From assembly GCF_014252955.1 (NCBI RefSeq), contig NZ_JACMIA010000001.1:2254258-2318257 (forward strand): DNA of 64,000 nt, read 5' to 3'. Each line of letters opens with the position of its first letter. Position 1 is the stretch's first letter. Shown here piece after piece: positions 8,516 through 16,564 of the stretch. The position numbers were made by a program, and so were the translations under genes. The stretch comes from Stappia sp. 28M-7. Lineage in GTDB: Bacteria > Pseudomonadota > Alphaproteobacteria > Rhizobiales > Stappiaceae. The notes under the pieces are model-generated. The model was not told where the DNA came from, ran no database searches, and was given only the letters and a program-made list of their open reading frames with translations.

Positions 8516-9595
8516 ATGGATCTGCGGCGTCACCTATTGGCTGGAGGCTGCAAGCTCTTGCACTGGAGCGGGGTGGGCCGTCTGTTGTCGCCATTCACCG
8601 GCGGCCGGGGCGTCATTTTCACACTGCACAGCGTACGGCCGGCCGAGGCGCCGAAGGGCTTTGCCCCCAATGCCCATCTCACAATCACACCTGAATTTCT
8701 CGACCGCACGATCCGGCAGATCCGCGCCGCGGGCATGGAGATCGTCTCCCTGGAGACAGCCGTCAAACGCATGCGCGAGCCGAACTACGACGGCAAGCGC
8801 TTCGCCGCGCTGACCTTCGACGACGGGTACCGCGACAATCTCGTTCATGCCTGGCCGGTGCTGAAGCGCCATTCGGCGCCTTTCACCATTTTCGTGACCT
8901 CGGGCTTTGCCGATCGCAGTTCTGAGATCTGGTGGGAAGCGCTCGAGAGGATCGTCACGACGGCGGATGAAGTGGAGGTGCCGGTGGGCGCCAGCATGCG
9001 CCGCTTTTCCGCCCGCACCGACGCGGACAAGGAGAAGGTGTTCTGTCACCTCCTGCACTGGTTCACGCGGGATCTTGGTGAAGATTCCCAGCGCCTGGAA
9101 CTGCGCCGGCTGGCAACCATCCACGGGATCGACCTGCCAGGACTTGCAGAGGAGCTGATCCTGAGCTGGGACGAATTGCGCGACATGCTGCGCGACCCGC
9201 TATTTTCGGTCGGGGCGCATACCCACGATCACTATGCGCTGGCGCGCCTGACGCGCGATCGCATGCGACGGGATGTTGCCAAGGGGCTGGAACGTCTCGA
9301 ACAGGAGCTCGGCGTTCACCCCTGCGTCTTCGCCTATCCCTATGGGTACGAGGCGGCGGTCAATGTCCAGTCGATGGAGGTAATCCGCGAGCTCGGCTTT
9401 GCTGCTGCCGTCACGACCCGTCCCGGCGTTCTGTCCCCGGACCTGGAGCCGATGGCCCTGCCGCGCATCTCGCTCAACGGCTATTTCCAGAGCGCGGCGA
9501 TCGTTTCGCAATACCTGACCGGTGCGCCGTTCCCGGTCTATAATGCGGCGCGCCGCCTTCGGGACACGATCAATCCGCATCCCGCCTGCGGCTGA
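8516..9595 (+). CDS. Polysaccharide deacetylase family protein (NodB/HfsH-like)
   Basis: Carbohydrate esterase 4 type enzyme expected to remove N-acetyl groups from polysaccharide amino sugars. The 359-residue protein has the catalytic TFDDGY motif (100-105), the metal-binding histidine pair H235 and H239 in SVGAHTHDHYAL, and the later FAYPYG element, so the active site looks complete. There is no clear signal peptide, though the first 35 residues are amphipathic, consistent with cytoplasmic or membrane-associated action. Its 3' end overlaps the converging DUF2842 gene by 26 bases. Context with GNAT, co-polymerase and exporter genes points to modification of a secreted adhesive or capsular polysaccharide. 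Confidence 0.88.
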   Translation: MDLRRHLLAGGCKLLHWSGVGRLLSPFTGGRGVIFTLHSVRPAEAPKGFAPNAHLTITPEFLDRTIRQIRAAGMEIVSLETAVKRMREPNYDGKRFAALTFDDGYRDNLVHAWPVLKRHSAPFTIFVTSGFADRSSEIWWEALERIVTTADEVEVPVGASMRRFSARTDADKEKVFCHLLHWFTRDLGEDSQRLELRRLATIHGIDLPGLAEELILSWDELRDMLRDPLFSVGAHTHDHYALARLTRDRMRRDVAKGLERLEQELGVHPCVFAYPYGYEAAVNVQSMEVIRELGFAAAVTTRPGVLSPDLEPMALPRISLNGYFQSAAIVSQYLTGAPFPVYNAARRLRDTINPHPACG

Positions 9596-9800
9596 TCCGG
9601 AAGCCGTGCTCCATCCACCAGATGATGGCGCCGGCCGGAATCGTCCAGGCAATGCCTGCGATACCGAAATATAGCAGCTGCACAACGCGCGACGAGTGTT
9701 GCAACGTCATGTCGCCGATCACCATCGCCGTAAAAGCGTATGAGATCACGAAGATGACCAGCACCAACATGCCGATGAATTTACGCACGGGGTTTCGCAT
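9570..9800 (-). CDS. DUF2842 small membrane protein
   Basis: A 76-residue protein beginning MRNPVRKFIGM with two membrane helices (about 8-28 and 40-62), ending in a charged WWMEHGFRISRRRDAD tail. This matches the alphaproteobacterial DUF2842 family in size and layout. The start has an excellent binding site, GGAGACGAG directly before ATG. A much longer open frame in the same phase continues upstream across ctaA, but it is the antisense shadow of that gene. The stop lies inside the converging deacetylase gene. Function is unknown; the family is often found near ctaA. Confidence 0.85.
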   Translation of the reverse strand: MRNPVRKFIGMLVLVIFVISYAFTAMVIGDMTLQHSSRVVQLLYFGIAGIAWTIPAGAIIWWMEHGFRISRRRDAD

Positions 9801-10007
9801 CTCGTCTCCGGACCGGTGGGGCAGGGGCATTGTGCCCGCCTCTCGACATTGGGCGGGTAGGGGCGTGCTTGTCAGCGTCGCATGAGTGCATGTGTCACAG
9901 CGCCCCCGCTCGTCAAGCCCTTGTCTTCCGCGCCCCGTGCCTATAACCCCGCTCAGGCTTGCGGCACGCTCTGTGCCGCCTCCCATATCACGGCACGGTA
10001 ACTCCCC

Positions 10008-11111
10008 ATGTCCGACACGATGGCAGCCCCGCTCTCCGCTCCGCTGGACGATGCCACCGCTCGTATCGCCTCCGACCGGAAGGCCATTCGTTTCTGGCTC
10101 TACGCGATCTGCGTGCTGATTTTCGCCATGATCGTGGTCGGCGGTGCAACCCGCCTCACCGACAGCGGCCTGTCGATCACCGAGTGGAAGCCGATCCACG
10201 GCGTCATCCCTCCGCTTTCCGTCGCAGAGTGGGAGGAGGAGCTGGAGAAATACCGCCAGATCCCCGAGTACCAGCTGATCAACAAGGGGATGTCGCTTGA
10301 GGAGTTCAAGTTCATCTTCTGGTGGGAATGGGGGCATCGCCTGCTGGGTCGCGTCATCGGCCTTGCGTTCTTCGTACCGCTTGTCTGGTTCTGGTGGCGC
10401 GGGCGGATCGAGCGATGGCTGCTGCCCTGGCTCGTCGGCGGATTCGTGCTCGGGGGCATGCAGGGCGTGGTCGGCTGGTGGATGGTGGTATCGGGCCTCG
10501 CCGAGCGCGTCGATGTCAGCCAGTATCGCCTTGCAACGCACCTGACGCTGGCCTGCCTGATCTTCATCTATCTCTTCGCCCTGGCCCGATATCTCGCGTT
10601 GATCCCTGCGGATCGCGCCTCCGCTAGCCCGCAGGCGTCGCGCCCGTTCTCGGGGGCGGCAAAGCTCATGCTCGGCCTGCTTGTGCTGCAGATCTTTCTC
10701 GGCGGGCTGGTCGCCGGCCTCAAGGCGGGCCTGTCCTTCAACACATGGCCGCTGATGGACGGGCAGTTCATTCCCTCGGGCCTGTGGACCATGGCTCCGG
10801 CTTGGATCAATCACTTCGAGAACGTCCTGACGGTCCAGTTCCAGCATCGCATGACCGCCTATCTGATCGTCGGCTTTGCGCTCTGGGCCATGTGGGCGGT
10901 CTATCGGAGCGAGGCCGCGCGCCATCTGCGAGGGGCAGCGCATGCCGTCGTGGCTATCCTCTTCGTCCAGATGCTGATCGGCATCGGCACGCTGCTCGGT
11001 CACGTGCCATTCTGGCTGGCGCTCTCCCATCAGGGCTTCATCGTGATCGTGATGATGGCGGTAGTGGAGTTCTGGGCGCGGGCGCGCTTTGCCGAGCCGG
11101 TTCGCACCTGA
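10008..11111 (+). CDS. ctaA: Heme A synthase (CtaA/Cox15)
   Basis: Converts heme O to heme A for the aa3-type cytochrome oxidase, in the inner membrane. The 367-residue protein has eight predicted helices and the four heme-ligand histidine motifs of the type found in alphaproteobacteria and mitochondria: WEWGHRLLGR, ATHLTLAC, QFQHRMTAY and ALSHQG. The N-terminal element VGGATRLTDSGLSITEWKP is diagnostic of the family. It is followed by a strong terminator and appears monocistronic; the converging metY lies beyond the terminator. Confidence 0.96.
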   Translation: MSDTMAAPLSAPLDDATARIASDRKAIRFWLYAICVLIFAMIVVGGATRLTDSGLSITEWKPIHGVIPPLSVAEWEEELEKYRQIPEYQLINKGMSLEEFKFIFWWEWGHRLLGRVIGLAFFVPLVWFWWRGRIERWLLPWLVGGFVLGGMQGVVGWWMVVSGLAERVDVSQYRLATHLTLACLIFIYLFALARYLALIPADRASASPQASRPFSGAAKLMLGLLVLQIFLGGLVAGLKAGLSFNTWPLMDGQFIPSGLWTMAPAWINHFENVLTVQFQHRMTAYLIVGFALWAMWAVYRSEAARHLRGAAHAVVAILFVQMLIGIGTLLGHVPFWLALSHQGFIVIVMMAVVEFWARARFAEPVRT

Positions 11112-11134
11112 CACAACCGATCAATATAGCCACA

Positions 11135-11163
11135 AAAAAGCCGGGCGTGATGCCCGGCTTTTT
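11135..11163. terminator. Bidirectional intrinsic terminator between ctaA and metY
   Basis: A 12-base stem (11135-11146 and 11152-11163, core AGCCGGGC/GCCCGGCT) with a five-base loop, flanked by six A residues on the left and T residues on the right. It serves both converging genes. Confidence 0.92.
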
Positions 11164-11186
11164 CGTTTCTGGGAAGCGACGTTCGC

Positions 11187-12470
11187 TCAGACCGTGGCCA
11201 GCGCCTGGTCGAGATCGGCGATGATGTCTTCTGCGTCCTCGAGGCCGATCGAAAGGCGCACCACGTCCGGACCGGCACCTGCCGCCGTCTTCTGCTCGTC
11301 GGTGAGCTGACGGTGGGTGGTGGATGCCGGGTGGATGATCAGCGAGCGCGTGTCGCCGATATTGGCGAGATGCGACAGGATCTGGCAGTTCGACACAAGC
11401 GCAACGCCGGCCTCATAGCCACCCTTGACGCCGAACGTGAAGACGGCACCCGCGCCCTTCGGCATGTATTTCTGCTGCCTGGCGTGGTTCGCATCGCCCG
11501 GCAGGCCTGCATAGGAGACCCATGCCACCTTGTCGTGGCTGGCCAGATGCTGGGCCACCTTCAGCGCGTTGTCGCTGTGGCGCTGCATACGCAGCGGCAA
11601 CGTCTCGATGCCGGTCAGGATCATGAACGAATTCATCGGCGAGATCGCAGGGCCGAGATCGCGCAGGCCGAGCACGCGGCATGCGATGGCGAAGGCGAAG
11701 TTGCCGAAGGTCTCGTGCAGCACCATGCCGGAATATTCCGGGCGCGGCTTCGACAGCATCGGATAGCGGTCGGTCGACGACCAGTCGTAGCTGCCGCCAT
11801 CGACGATGACGCCGCCCATGGAGTTGCCGTGGCCACCCATGAACTTGGTCAGCGAGTGCAGCACGATGTCGGCGCCGTGCTCGATCGGACGGCACAGATA
11901 CGGGGTAGCCAGGGTGTTGTCGACGACGAGCGGGACGTTGTGAGCCTTGGCGACCTTCGAAATCGCCTCGAGATCGACCACGACGCCGCCGGGATTTGCA
12001 AGGCTCTCGACGAAGATCGCTCGGGTGCGGTCGTCGATCAGCGCCGCAAAGCTCTCCGGATCGGTTGCATCGGCCCACTTCACTTCCCAGCCGAAGCTCT
12101 TGAACGAGTGGTTGAGCTGGTTGATCGAGCCGCCATAGAGCTTGTTGGCGGCAACGATGTTGTCGCCCGGCGTCATCATCGTATGGAACGCAAGCAGCTG
12201 CGCCGAGTGGCCGGACGCCACCGCAAGAGCCGCCGTACCGCCTTCCAGTGCTGCCACGCGCTCTTCCAGAACCGCAGTCGTCGGGTTGGTGATGCGTGTG
12301 TAGATGTTGCCGAAGGCCTGCAGCCCGAACAGCGACGCAGCGTGATCGACATCGTCGAAGACGAAGGACGTGGTCTGGTAGATCGGCGTCACCCGCGCGC
12401 CGGTGGACGGGTCGGGCTGCGCACCGGCATGGATTGCCAGCGTCGAAAAACCGGGAATGCGGTCGCTCAT
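11187..12470 (-). CDS. metY: O-acetylhomoserine sulfhydrylase (MetY)
   Basis: PLP enzyme making homocysteine from O-acetylhomoserine and sulfide in methionine synthesis, cytoplasmic. The 427-residue length and features fit the MetY branch of the Cys/Met-metabolism family: [20 protein letters not shown] at the start, the phosphate-binding TYG region, [18 protein letters not shown], and the Schiff-base lysine K209 in [10 protein letters not shown]. The C-terminal [17 protein letters not shown] is typical. GGAGG lies five bases upstream of the ATG. Together with homoserine dehydrogenase at 24.5 kb it covers part of the methionine route. Confidence 0.95.
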   Translation of the reverse strand: MSDRIPGFSTLAIHAGAQPDPSTGARVTPIYQTTSFVFDDVDHAASLFGLQAFGNIYTRITNPTTAVLEERVAALEGGTAALAVASGHSAQLLAFHTMMTPGDNIVAANKLYGGSINQLNHSFKSFGWEVKWADATDPESFAALIDDRTRAIFVESLANPGGVVVDLEAISKVAKAHNVPLVVDNTLATPYLCRPIEHGADIVLHSLTKFMGGHGNSMGGVIVDGGSYDWSSTDRYPMLSKPRPEYSGMVLHETFGNFAFAIACRVLGLRDLGPAISPMNSFMILTGIETLPLRMQRHSDNALKVAQHLASHDKVAWVSYAGLPGDANHARQQKYMPKGAGAVFTFGVKGGYEAGVALVSNCQILSHLANIGDTRSLIIHPASTTHRQLTDEQKTAAGAGPDVVRLSIGLEDAEDIIADLDQALATV

Positions 12471-12772
12471 GAATTCCTCCGTGACTGCAAATCGGCGGCA
12501 TACTGGCCGATGCCCGCAGGCAGGTCAAAGGAAAGAGATTTCAATTCAGGTGGCTGGCGGAAACGGCTTTTGCCAGACGGGGTTATTTGCGCTGCGACGT
12601 CGGTCGCTATCGCAGCCGTCCGTATCCACGCTGGTGGAGCCGCGGTCCTCTACGTTTCCGAAGGACCGGCGTCTGCCGTAGCGGCCCTTCCGGCTGCCTG
12701 CGATGATCGTCGCGAGACCGCAGCGACAAGCGATATGATCGCGACGAGGGCGGCAGGCCCAGGAGAACAAGC
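12471..12772. other. Intergenic stretch upstream of metY
   Basis: 302 bases without a convincing gene. It must hold the metY promoter on the minus strand. A TTGACC at 12528-12523 followed after 17 bases by CAGTAT is a weak candidate. A methionine-type riboswitch was looked for because SAM-II elements precede metY in many alphaproteobacteria; its conserved pseudoknot sequence was not found. A 74-codon minus-strand frame (12546-12770) has Arg/Ser-rich shadow-like composition and is not called. Confidence 0.5.
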
Positions 12773-13303
12773 TCAGTCCTTCCGCAACCCGCGGTGCTGG
12801 AAGCCGCCTTTCAGCGCCGGGCGTTTGGCCGAAAGCGTGCGCGAGTTGACCCCGGTCCAGCCGATTTCGCCTGACAGGCGTCCATATTCGATCTTCGGGC
12901 AGCGATCCATGACGACGCGCACGCCGGCGGCCTCCGCGAGCTTGGCCGCCTCGTCGTTCCTCACAGACAGTTGCATCCAGATGACCTTGGGAGGCGGCGA
13001 AAGCTGCAGCGCCTCCTGGGTCACCGCGAGCGCGGCGTCCGAATTGCGGAAGATATCGACCATATCGACGGGCGAGGGCACCTCCGCAAGGCTGGCATAG
13101 ACCGTCTGGCCGAGGATCTCCTTGCCCGCCTGGCCGGGATTGATCGGAAAGACCTCGTAGCCTTTCGACAGCATGTATTTCAGGACGAAATAGGACGGGC
13201 GGACGGTGTTCGGGCTCGCGCCGACCATGGCGATGGTCTTCACGTCGTCAAGGATCGCGCGGATGTAGCTGTCCGGATAGGTGTCGTGCTGGATGTCGCT
13301 CAC
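12773..13303 (-). CDS. CoA-binding domain protein (YccU-like)
   Basis: A small single-domain Rossmann protein of the CoA_binding_2 family, about 176 residues. The start region YIRAILDDVKTIAMVGASPNTVRPSYFV contains the nucleotide-binding glycine segment, followed by GYEVFPINPG and the family's KVIWMQLSVRNDEAAKLAEAAGVRVVMDRCPKIEY. Ligand and role are not established for the family. The GTG at 13303 is chosen for its position just before the conserved region; a GTG at 13318, overlapping the upstream crotonase stop by eight bases, is equally possible and would imply translational coupling. Confidence 0.82.
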   Translation of the reverse strand: MSDIQHDTYPDSYIRAILDDVKTIAMVGASPNTVRPSYFVLKYMLSKGYEVFPINPGQAGKEILGQTVYASLAEVPSPVDMVDIFRNSDAALAVTQEALQLSPPPKVIWMQLSVRNDEAAKLAEAAGVRVVMDRCPKIEYGRLSGEIGWTGVNSRTLSAKRPALKGGFQHRGLRKD

Positions 13304-13310
13304 TTTTTTC

Positions 13311-14141
13311 TCACTCACCGGTCCATTCGGGCGTGCGCTTCTCGATAAAGGCGCCGATACCTTCTTCCGCATCGCGCGCCAGCATGTTCTCCACCATCAC
13401 CTGTGCGCAATGGCGATAGGCATCGGCGAGCGACATTTCCGCCTGGGCGTAGAAGGCTTCCTTGCCGTACTTCAGCGTCAGAGGCGACTTGGAAGCGATG
13501 GTTTCGGCGTATTTCGCCGTCACCTGCGCAAGGTAGTCCGCCGGCACGACCCGATTGACGAGCCCGAACTCGCGCGCCGTCGAGGCATCGATGATCTCGC
13601 CGGTCAGCAGCATCTCCATTGCCTGCTTGCGCGAGACGTTGCGCGACAGGGCCACCATCGGGGTGGAGCAGAACAGGCCGATATTGACGCCAGGCGTGCA
13701 GAAGCGGGCGCGGTCGCTGGCGATGGCCAGATCGCAGGAGGCGACGAGCTGGAGCCCGGCCGCAGTCGCCACACCGTCGACCTCGGCGATCACCGGTTTG
13801 GGGTGTGTGACGATGGTCTGCATCAGGCGGGCGCAGCGGTTCATCACCTCGGTGAAATAGACGCGGCCGCGGTCGGACTGGCTACGGGCGGCGGTCATTT
13901 CTTTCAGGTCATGGCCGGCGCAGAACACATTGCCTTCGGCCCTCAGCAGGATCACTCGCACGGCGATGTCATCGGCCGCAGCATCCAGCGCGTCCTGCAG
14001 TGCTGCCATCATCTCTTCGGAAAGCGAGTTGCGCCGCTCTGGCCGGTTCAGCGTCAGGCGCAGCACTCCGCCGGACAGTTCCCGGGCGATCGGCCCGTTC
14101 TCCCTGGTCGTTGTTGCTTCGGCGGCTGTTGCATCGGTCAT
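13311..14141 (-). CDS. Enoyl-CoA hydratase-like protein (ECHDC3 type) lacking both catalytic glutamates
   Basis: Crotonase-fold protein of 276 residues from the ATG at 14141 (GGGAG eight bases upstream). The oxyanion-hole segments FCAGHDLKEM and DGVATAAGLQLVASCDLAIAS are present. The two positions that carry the acid/base glutamates of enoyl-CoA hydratase (GGCE and QPEI in the rat enzyme) read GLQL and TPGV. The motif TPGVNIGLFCSTP matches the ECHDC3 branch, whose members share these changes. It therefore binds acyl-CoA plausibly but is unlikely to be an ordinary hydratase. It forms an operon with the downstream CoA-binding protein. Confidence 0.87.
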   Translation of the reverse strand: MTDATAAEATTTRENGPIARELSGGVLRLTLNRPERRNSLSEEMMAALQDALDAAADDIAVRVILLRAEGNVFCAGHDLKEMTAARSQSDRGRVYFTEVMNRCARLMQTIVTHPKPVIAEVDGVATAAGLQLVASCDLAIASDRARFCTPGVNIGLFCSTPMVALSRNVSRKQAMEMLLTGEIIDASTAREFGLVNRVVPADYLAQVTAKYAETIASKSPLTLKYGKEAFYAQAEMSLADAYRHCAQVMVENMLARDAEEGIGAFIEKRTPEWTGE

Positions 14142-14288
14142 GGCGTAGTCTCCCTGTCTTTCTCCGTTATAGGGCAAGCCGAAAGCCCCACAAAGGGACC
14201 TTCGTTCCCCTTGTCACTTGTCGCTTTTTGCGGCTTACGTTAACGAAAGCGTCAAAAGAGAAAACTCTATAGGGAAGGAACCAGATCC

Positions 14289-14714
14289 GTGCAGCCCATC
14301 ATGACCGTCGCCCAGCTCAACGACTTTCTGGACCGCGAATTCCCGCAGATTCATGTGGACGGGCGCATCTATGAAATCGAGGCGGTGGCTCCTGGCGAGG
14401 CCGTGCTGTCGGTGAAGGCCTCCGAAAAACATCTTCGGCCGGGCGGTACGATCTCCGGCCCCACAATGATGGCGCTGGCCGATCTCGCCGCATATGCGGT
14501 GATCCTGGCGCATATCGGCCCGGTCGCGCTTGCGGTCACCACCAATCTCAACATGAACTTCCTGCGCAAGCCGGAGCCTGGCGATCTCGTCGGCACCTGC
14601 CGGTTGCTCAAGCTCGGCAAGCGGCTTGCCGTCACCGAATGCGCCATTACCGGTCGGGCAGGGGGCGATATCGTTGCCCACGCAACGGCCACCTATTCGA
14701 TTCCGCCCCGCTGA
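14289..14714 (+). CDS. PaaI-family hotdog thioesterase
   Basis: Predicted acyl-CoA thioesterase of 141 residues. The hotdog fold signature is clear: HLRPGGTISGPTMMALADLAAYAVI with the catalytic Asp in the long helix, then LNMNFLRKPEPGDLVGTCRLLKLGKRLAVTEC. The GTG at 14289 is chosen because AAGGA lies about nine bases upstream; the ATG at 14301 is too far from it. It is divergent from the crotonase gene, which suggests a shared role in acyl-CoA handling, though the substrate cannot be read from the sequence. Confidence 0.86.
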   Translation: MQPIMTVAQLNDFLDREFPQIHVDGRIYEIEAVAPGEAVLSVKASEKHLRPGGTISGPTMMALADLAAYAVILAHIGPVALAVTTNLNMNFLRKPEPGDLVGTCRLLKLGKRLAVTECAITGRAGGDIVAHATATYSIPPR

Positions 14715-14813
14715 GGCGGCAAAAAACGCTCGATTTTGTGTGGTATTAATATACCGTTTTTATAGCGTATTGTTTTTGCTTATGAATTTATGGCAAAGCG
14801 AGTTTCAAGTGCA

Positions 14814-14842
14814 TTGACAGTGCGTGCGAAGGCGCGTACATC
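14814..14842 (+). promoter_or_regulatory. Strong housekeeping promoter for rplM-rpsI
   Basis: A perfect TTGACA (-35, 14814-14819) is followed after 17 bases by TACATC (-10, 14837-14842). It lies about 100 bases before rplM at the end of an AT-rich stretch (about 14735-14800), fitting a vegetative promoter for ribosomal protein genes. Transcription would start near 14849. Confidence 0.7.
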
Positions 14843-14858
14843 CTGCGCCGACAGGAAG

Positions 14859-14882
14859 CGGGCCCGTTTCGGGGCCCGTTTT
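14859..14882 (+). terminator. Terminator-like hairpin in the rplM leader
   Basis: A seven-pair stem CGGGCCC (14859-14865) and GGGCCCG (14872-14878) followed by TTTT. It sits between the predicted rplM transcription start and the rplM start codon. It may end read-through from the thioesterase gene or act as an attenuator in the ribosomal protein leader. Sequence alone does not decide. Confidence 0.6.
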
Positions 14883-14942
14883 GCTTGACCTCGGGCGTTC
14901 CGCACTGATCGCGGCGCCCGCGACCAAAGACGGACCACAGCC

Positions 14943-15410
14943 ATGAAGACCTATTCTGCCAAGACGGCCGAGGTCGAGAAGAAGTGGATCTTGATCGACG
15001 CAGAAGGCGTTGTCGTCGGCCGCCTGGCCGCCTTCATTGCCAACACGCTGCGCGGCAAGACCAAGCCGACCTTCACGCCTCACATCGACTGCGGTGACAA
15101 TGTCATCGTGATCAACGCTGACAAGGCGGTGCTGACCGGCAAGAAGTACTACGACAAGAAGTACTACTGGCACACCGGCTTCCCCGGCGGCATCAAGGAG
15201 CGCACCGCCCGCGCCATTCTCGAGGGTCGTTTCCCCGAGCGTGTGCTTGAGCAGGCTGTGAAGCGCATGATGCCGGGTGGCCCGCTGAGCCGCGCCCAGC
15301 TCAAGAATCTCCGGATCTATTCCGGTGCCACGCATCCGCACGAGGCCCAGTCGCCGGTTCCGGTCGACTTCAAGGCTTTCAACGCGAAGAACGACGGAAA
15401 GAGGGCCTAA
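14943..15410 (+). CDS. rplM: 50S ribosomal protein L13
   Basis: Large-subunit ribosomal protein, 155 residues. Typical L13 segments are visible: [56 protein letters not shown] and [29 protein letters not shown]. It is followed after three bases by rpsI, the universal bacterial pairing. The start has only a weak binding site (GGACCACAG), as is usual for this gene in the group. Confidence 0.98.
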   Translation: MKTYSAKTAEVEKKWILIDAEGVVVGRLAAFIANTLRGKTKPTFTPHIDCGDNVIVINADKAVLTGKKYYDKKYYWHTGFPGGIKERTARAILEGRFPERVLEQAVKRMMPGGPLSRAQLKNLRIYSGATHPHEAQSPVPVDFKAFNAKNDGKRA

Positions 15411-15413
15411 TCC

Positions 15414-15890
15414 ATGGCTGAGCTCCAGTCCCTCGAAGAACTCGGCGGCGCCATGGGCACCGCCCAGGCCGAAGCCCCGGTGCATGTCCAGAAGCTGGAC
15501 TCCCTCGGCCGCGCCTATGCCACCGGCAAGCGTAAGGACGCCATCGCGCGCGTCTGGATCAAGCCGGGCACCGGCAAGATCACCATCAACAAGAAGGACT
15601 ACTCCGCGTATTTCGCGCGTCCGGTCCTTCAGATGATCCTGCGCCAGCCGATCGTCCTGACCGACCGCGATGGCCAGTACGACGTGATCGCCACCGTTTC
15701 CGGCGGCGGTCTGTCCGGCCAGGCCGGCGCGCTGCGTCACGGCATCTCCAAGGCTCTGACCCACTATGAGCCGGAGCTGCGCGGCATCCTCAAGAAGGAA
15801 GGCTTCCTGACGCGCGACAGCCGCGTCGTGGAGCGTAAGAAGTACGGCCGCCGGAAGGCTCGCCGGAGCTTCCAGTTCTCCAAGCGCTGA
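15414..15890 (+). CDS. rpsI: 30S ribosomal protein S9
   Basis: Small-subunit ribosomal protein, 158 residues with the N-terminal extension common in alphaproteobacteria. The core shows [47 protein letters not shown], and the basic C-terminal tail ending [12 protein letters not shown], which reaches the P-site tRNA. It is co-transcribed with rplM and followed by a strong terminator. Confidence 0.98.
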   Translation: MAELQSLEELGGAMGTAQAEAPVHVQKLDSLGRAYATGKRKDAIARVWIKPGTGKITINKKDYSAYFARPVLQMILRQPIVLTDRDGQYDVIATVSGGGLSGQAGALRHGISKALTHYEPELRGILKKEGFLTRDSRVVERKKYGRRKARRSFQFSKR

Positions 15891-15917
15891 TCGTCACCGA
15901 TCACCTTGCGACACTCT

Positions 15918-15944
15918 ACGGCCCGCCTCTGGCGGGCCGTTTTG
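15918..15944 (+). terminator. Terminator of the rplM-rpsI operon
   Basis: A perfect ten-pair stem (15918-15927 and 15931-15940, core CGGCCCGCC/GGCGGGCCG) with a TCT loop, followed by a short T tract. It is also placed to end the converging Lrp-family gene. Confidence 0.9.
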
Positions 15945-15953
15945 CGTTCGGGG

Positions 15954-16376
15954 CTATCCCTTGCGCGACGACAACAGGATGCTGGTTTCCGAGCCGGCGA
16001 TCCCATCGAGCAGGCGGACGGTGGAGAGCAGGCGGTCGAACGCCTCCAGCGTGTCGGTCTCCAGTTCGGCGACTACATCCCAGCGGCCGTTGGTCGTGTG
16101 CAGGGCCCGCACTTCCGGGAACCCCTGCAGCCGCCGGACCACGGTCTCCGCCCGGTGCCCCTCGACCTCGATCATCATGATCGCGCGCACCCGGCCGCCT
16201 GCCTCGTGACTGCGAAGGCGTACTGTGAATCCCTGAATTATGCCCGTTTCCGTCAGCCTGTCGATACGCGCCTTCACGGTCGCCCGCGATACGCCGAGGT
16301 CGGCTGCAAGGGAGGCGACGGGCAGGCGCGCGTCGTGGCGCAACAGGGCTATGAGTCGGCGGTCCAGATCGTCCAT
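15954..16376 (-). CDS. Lrp/AsnC-family transcriptional regulator of arginine catabolism
   Basis: DNA-binding regulator of 140 residues. The N-terminal AsnC helix-turn-helix runs MDDLDRRLIALLRHDARLPVASLAADLGVSRATVKARIDRLTETGIIQGF, and the C-terminal RAM ligand-binding domain includes RAIMMIEVEG and TTNGRWDVVAELETDTLEAFDRLL. It is divergent from arginase, the usual arrangement for regulators of the arginase pathway, where an amino acid such as arginine or ornithine is the likely effector. The effector is inference. Confidence 0.9.
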   Translation of the reverse strand: MDDLDRRLIALLRHDARLPVASLAADLGVSRATVKARIDRLTETGIIQGFTVRLRSHEAGGRVRAIMMIEVEGHRAETVVRRLQGFPEVRALHTTNGRWDVVAELETDTLEAFDRLLSTVRLLDGIAGSETSILLSSRKG

Positions 16377-16407
16377 CTTGTCACTTTGCGAGATTGGGTT
16401 TTTCAGT

Positions 16408-16427
16408 TTGTAAGATCATATCGACAA
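16408..16427. promoter_or_regulatory. Candidate operator for the Lrp-type regulator
   Basis: An AT-rich imperfect palindrome with TTGT and ACAA ends lies in the 188-base gap between the regulator and arginase genes. Position and symmetry suit an Lrp/AsnC dimer site, but other sites in the gap cannot be excluded. Confidence 0.35.
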
Positions 16428-16564
16428 CCTGACGAATTATCACCTGTTCGCTCACTCTTCATCCGGACATCATCCGACTTGAGCTAGGCTGTCGCTGACG
16501 GTTGCCGGATCCATTTGCCCGGCAGATCGTTGATGGATCAGACAGCAAGGCAGGAGACGGATGC

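Noticed and set aside
9801-11114. Extension of the DUF2842 frame to 514 codons across ctaA.
   Set aside because: It is antisense to ctaA, rich in His/Asp/Gln/Arg, and the DUF2842 start has a near-perfect binding site at 9800.
12471-12772. SAM-II-type riboswitch upstream of metY.
   Set aside because: Expected in many alphaproteobacteria, but the conserved loop and pseudoknot sequence near the ribosome-binding site were not found.
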